Part shown: positions 61,015 to 64,000 of the stretch, piece by piece | How the letters are laid out: every line of letters starts with the position of its first letter | Numbering within the stretch: position 1 is the stretch's first letter | From: QHXQ01 sp038322995 | GTDB lineage: Bacteria > Acidobacteriota > Blastocatellia > Pyrinomonadales > Pyrinomonadaceae | Length of the DNA stretch: 64,000 nucleotides | Assembly: GCA_038322995.1 (NCBI GenBank) | Contig: JBBQGM010000008.1 | Location: 1-64,000, forward strand | Direction: 5' to 3' | Notes under the pieces: model-generated | The model's database searches: none | Seen by the model: only the letters and a program-made list of their open reading frames with translations | What the model was told of the DNA's origin: nothing | Translations under genes and position numbers: made by a program

Positions 61015-62598
61015 TCAACGTGTGGGCTTGAGCGTGAACTTGCCTTTCGTCCAGAGCAACTCAAACACTTTGTCGCCCGCTTGATTCGTCACCACGATGG
61101 TCGTGCCGAACCTCGGCAGTTCATACTTGAGCGCCGGATCGACCGGGGCGGGCAACGTGGTTGCGGTTACGTCGTGCCATTGCCCCTGTGCGTAGCGGAG
61201 AAAGACAAGTTGCGAGGTGGTGCGAGCGGCCGGTCGGTTGGGTTCGGAGTTGACGGAACTGACGGCGACGAGATGCGTGCCGGGAGACAACGCGAACAGG
61301 GCGATGGCGGTGCGCGCGGCCGGGCCGGCTGAGAGCGCGAGATAACCGTTCTTCACGTCAACGATTGTGCCGCCGCCGGTCAACACTGCCGCGCGCTGCG
61401 CCATCGGCACGGCCAGATATTGTTCCGGTAGCCAGAGGAAATAGTCGCGCACGTTCGTCAAAGTAGCCGGCGGCACGCGCTCCGGCGCGGTGTTGGCGGC
61501 TGAGTTCGCCGGTGCTGGCGCGAGCGTTCGTGTGGCTGTGCCGTTGCCGCCGCGCCCGCCCGCTGCCCGCCGCCGCGCGATGTCGGCGAACTGCCCCGCC
61601 GGATACTTCGCCAGATAGCCGCGATACTCCTCCGGGTCGCTGCTGTCTTTGATCGCGTTCCAGTATTCCAACTCGAAGGCCGCCGGCTCGACAGTAGTTG
61701 GCGGTGCTGCTTTGACCGTCGCCACCTTGTCGCCCGCTCCCAGCTTGATGAAGATGAAGTCGCCGCTCTCGTGCCCGGAGTTTCTGAGCGGATTATACTC
61801 CGGTGTCTGCTGCGCTCTGCCTGCCACTGCTTCTTCCACATAGCCACGGAACAATTCCGCGGCCGTGAACTGCCCCTTATCCATCTCACGCAGCCCGCGC
61901 AAGAGCGCGCCCGCAAAGACCGAATGCCCGCCGCCGCCACTATCCGCCACCGGCTCGTCGCCGCCACTCGCCATCAACGTGCGCGACCGACCGGCCGCCA
62001 TCCGTTGCAAAAACTGTTCGCGCTCTGTCGGGCGCGGCAGCATCTCGCCGATGCCGCGTGTGAGTGTGCCTGAATAGCAACTGTCCGAGACGACCAGCAC
62101 GTGCCGCGCCGGGATCGCGCGAATGCCCGACGTGATCTCGTCGGCGATGATCCAGTTCGATTGGTCATCGCGCTCGGCATCGACCGGCAGCCAGTAGGTC
62201 TTCTCCGTCTCCTTGTCGTTGTAACCGTGCCCGGCGTAGTAGATGAGCAGGTTCGCTTCGCCGGTCAACTCGCGCCGGTAGGTGGAGAGGGCGGAGACGA
62301 TCTGCGCGCGGGTGGCGTTGACGAGCAGTTTGGTCTGGAAGCCGTAAGCTTCTTTCAGCAGTTTCTCGACTGCGCGCGCATCCGACTCGGCGGTCTTCAA
62401 CTTCGGTAGGACGCTATAAGCATTGTTGCCGATCACGAGGGCGTAGTAGCGTGCGGGTGCCTGGTTCGGCAAGTTGAGACCGCGGGCTTCGGTTTGCGCC
62501 GACGCGGTCGGCCGCGATGAGAACAAGAAAGTTGGGCCAAGCAGCGCGAGCGCCGCGACGAGCAGCAGGCAGCGTGGGCGTGGGCAGTTGATGTGCAT
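61015..62598 (-). CDS. Secreted caspase-family (peptidase C14) protein
   Basis: 527 residues from ATG 62598; longer starts up to 62694 exist but no good ribosome binding site supports them. A signal peptide (CLLLVAALALLGPTFLFSSR) precedes a caspase fold: YYALVIGNNAYSVLPKLKTA, LLIYYAGHGYND with catalytic H124, and VVSDSCYSGTLTRG with catalytic C174. The rest includes a SH3/Ig-like C-terminus. The family are bacterial metacaspase-like or orthocaspase proteins, often Arg/Lys-specific. Both catalytic residues are present. Substrate and role unknown. Confidence 0.88.
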   Translation of the reverse strand: MHINCPRPRCLLLVAALALLGPTFLFSSRPTASAQTEARGLNLPNQAPARYYALVIGNNAYSVLPKLKTAESDARAVEKLLKEAYGFQTKLLVNATRAQIVSALSTYRRELTGEANLLIYYAGHGYNDKETEKTYWLPVDAERDDQSNWIIADEITSGIRAIPARHVLVVSDSCYSGTLTRGIGEMLPRPTEREQFLQRMAAGRSRTLMASGGDEPVADSGGGGHSVFAGALLRGLREMDKGQFTAAELFRGYVEEAVAGRAQQTPEYNPLRNSGHESGDFIFIKLGAGDKVATVKAAPPTTVEPAAFELEYWNAIKDSSDPEEYRGYLAKYPAGQFADIARRRAAGGRGGNGTATRTLAPAPANSAANTAPERVPPATLTNVRDYFLWLPEQYLAVPMAQRAAVLTGGGTIVDVKNGYLALSAGPAARTAIALFALSPGTHLVAVSSVNSEPNRPAARTTSQLVFLRYAQGQWHDVTATTLPAPVDPALKYELPRFGTTIVVTNQAGDKVFELLWTKGKFTLKPTR

Positions 62599-62848
62599 AA
62601 AACTTACTCGGCCGGACATTAAGTTAAGATAATAGGCAGCGGGTCGCAGCGCACGGCACGGGGCAGAGTGCCGCCGGGCAAAGTATCCGGGCACGACGGA
62701 CGACTGTCAATCAGCCGCGCAGGCAAGCAGGGGGCAGTGCGCTTGACACGCCCGAATGCGCTCCCCTAGTCTTTAATGCAAACGCGCACAGCAACTACAA
62801 AATTTGCCTGCCGGGTAAGCTTGAACCAAGCATAGATACGATTTTGCC

Positions 62849-64000
62849 ATGACGACAATTAAAGACGCATTATTGCAACTGATCCGCGAGCGGCGCGCAC
62901 ATGTGGGCGTGATCGGGCTGGGCTACGTGGGCTTGCCCTTATTGGTCGAGTTCGCCGCGCAGGGTTTTCCGGCGACCGGCTTCGAGGTGGACGAGGGCAA
63001 AGCAGCGCGCATCAACGCGGGCGAAAGCTACATCCCGGATGTGCCCGGCGCGCGCGTGAAATCGTTTGTGGCCGAAGGTGTCTTGCGCGCGACGACGGAC
63101 TTCGCGGCCTTGGGGCAGTGCGACGTGATCATCATCTGCGTGCCCACACCCTTGCGCAAAACTAAAGAGCCGGACATCTCTTATATTCTGGCCGCCGCCG
63201 AACAGATTCAAACCTATTTGCGCCGCGGCCAACTCATCATCCTGGAGTCCACTACCTACCCGGGCACCACCGACGAGGTCTTGCTACCGATGTTCGAGGA
63301 GCGCAGCATGAAGTTGGACGAAGACTTTCTGCTCGCCTTCTCGCCGGAGCGCGTCGATCCGGGCAATCCGCAGTTTCAGACGCACAACATCCCGAAGGTT
63401 GTCGGCGGCTGCACGGACGATTCGACCGAAGTGGCCGCCGCGCTCTACGGCGCAATCGTCAACAACGTGCATCCGGTCACATCGGCGCGCGTGGCGGAAG
63501 CGGCAAAGCTCCTTGAGAACACCTTTCGCGCGGTCAACATCGGCATGGCCAACGAGATGGCGCGTTTGTGCTACGCGCTCGGCATCGACACGTGGGAAGT
63601 GATCCGCGCGGCGGCGACGAAGCCGTTCGGCTTCATGCCCTTCTATCCCGGCCCCGGTATCGGTGGCCATTGCATCCCGCTTGACCCACATTATCTGTCG
63701 TGGAAGGCCAGACAGCACGGGTTCGACTCGCGCTTCATCGGGCTGGCGGAAGAAGTTAACTCGCGCATGCCGGAGCACGTCGTCACGCTCATCAGCGACG
63801 GATTGAATGACGAGCGCAAGAGCCTGAAGGGCGCGCGGGTGCTGCTCTTGGGCGTGGCTTACAAGAAGGACATTGACGACGTGCGCGAAAGTCCTGCGCT
63901 CTCGATTATAGATCGCTTACGCGCGAAGGGCGCGGACGTGCGTTATCACGATCCGTTCGTCAGCAACGTCAGCTTCGACGACGCGCACACACAAGGCGGC
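62849..64000 (+). CDS. Nucleotide-sugar dehydrogenase (UDP-GlcNAc/ManNAc dehydrogenase type), truncated by window end
   Basis: 384 codons from ATG 62849 with no stop before the window ends. NAD-binding VGVIGLGYVGLPLLVEFAAQ, VPTPLRKTKEPDISYIL, LESTTYPGTTDEVLLPMFEE, SPERVDPGN, LLENTFRAVNIGMANEMARL, and the catalytic cysteine in GPGIGGHCIPLDPHYLSW. It oxidises UDP-N-acetyl-hexosamine or UDP-glucose to the uronic acid for surface polysaccharide. The last 50-odd residues are lost. galE lies 5 kb away but is not in the same operon. Confidence 0.9.
   Translation, partial: MTTIKDALLQLIRERRAHVGVIGLGYVGLPLLVEFAAQGFPATGFEVDEGKAARINAGESYIPDVPGARVKSFVAEGVLRATTDFAALGQCDVIIICVPTPLRKTKEPDISYILAAAEQIQTYLRRGQLIILESTTYPGTTDEVLLPMFEERSMKLDEDFLLAFSPERVDPGNPQFQTHNIPKVVGGCTDDSTEVAAALYGAIVNNVHPVTSARVAEAAKLLENTFRAVNIGMANEMARLCYALGIDTWEVIRAAATKPFGFMPFYPGPGIGGHCIPLDPHYLSWKARQHGFDSRFIGLAEEVNSRMPEHVVTLISDGLNDERKSLKGARVLLLGVAYKKDIDDVRESPALSIIDRLRAKGADVRYHDPFVSNVSFDDAHTQGG

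Overview
The window is high-GC bacterial DNA. It is most likely from an acidobacterium, probably class Blastocatellia or close to it. The reasons are the style of several secreted proteins (a PKD/Ig-like protein whose mature N-terminus reads CPTIYVDCP, and a PQQ-dehydrogenase-type propeller fused to Ig-like and lamin-tail-like modules), the mix of housekeeping genes, and many spacers filled by word-like imperfect palindromes. The phylum call is inference from gene style; no marker gene here settles it.

Layout. 1-4450: the start of an S9-type peptidase (minus, cut by the window edge), a large modular secreted sugar-dehydrogenase-like protein, and a palindromic spacer element. 4454-9555: an SDR gene, tRNA-Arg(ACG), a tyrosine integrase, and an eroded integrated element (a serine-recombinase pseudogene and small coiled-coil ORFs, several frameshifted). 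9813-16735: rsmI, a 1265-residue flavoprotein/iron-sulfur oxidoreductase, a Crp/Fnr regulator, a MITE-like repeat and a single-domain response regulator. 17010-24049: six co-directional minus-strand genes forming an NAD/RNA-linked module: nrtR (Nudix-winged helix), kptA, a nicotinamidase, a vWA protein, an atypical protein kinase, and a methyltransferase fused to two Nudix-like domains. Two identical-armed 23-bp palindromes sit upstream of nrtR and of the nicotinamidase and look like NrtR operators. 24677-33241: a second MITE copy, membrane proteins (DUF2721, DUF2339), a Gly-rich basic protein with an apparent frameshift, a PlsC-like acyltransferase, a secreted PKD-like protein, a DUF962/Mpo1 protein and an aldo/keto reductase.

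33396-41441 is an accessory island. It begins with decayed IS630 and IS1 transposase fragments, two small hairpin elements and a broken cas6, followed by four plus-strand genes: a 300-residue protein of unknown function, two DUF2791 (BrxD-type) P-loop ATPases and an Lhr-like (BrxHI-type) helicase. These resemble BREX accessory components, but no methylase (PglX), phosphatase (PglZ) or restriction subunit is present, so this may be a stand-alone defence or DNA-processing cassette.

41453-64000 is mainly housekeeping or core-like: aroA-aroK, an RsbW/RsbV-type anti-sigma pair, DUF2062, a TPR secreted protein, methyltransferase and response-regulator genes, an ABC exporter, an FAD oxidoreductase, a GGDEF protein, a YtcJ-like amidohydrolase, galE, a PfkB kinase, uvrC, a secreted caspase-family protein, and the start of a nucleotide-sugar dehydrogenase cut by the window end. 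I saw no CRISPR array, rRNA or plasmid/phage origin.
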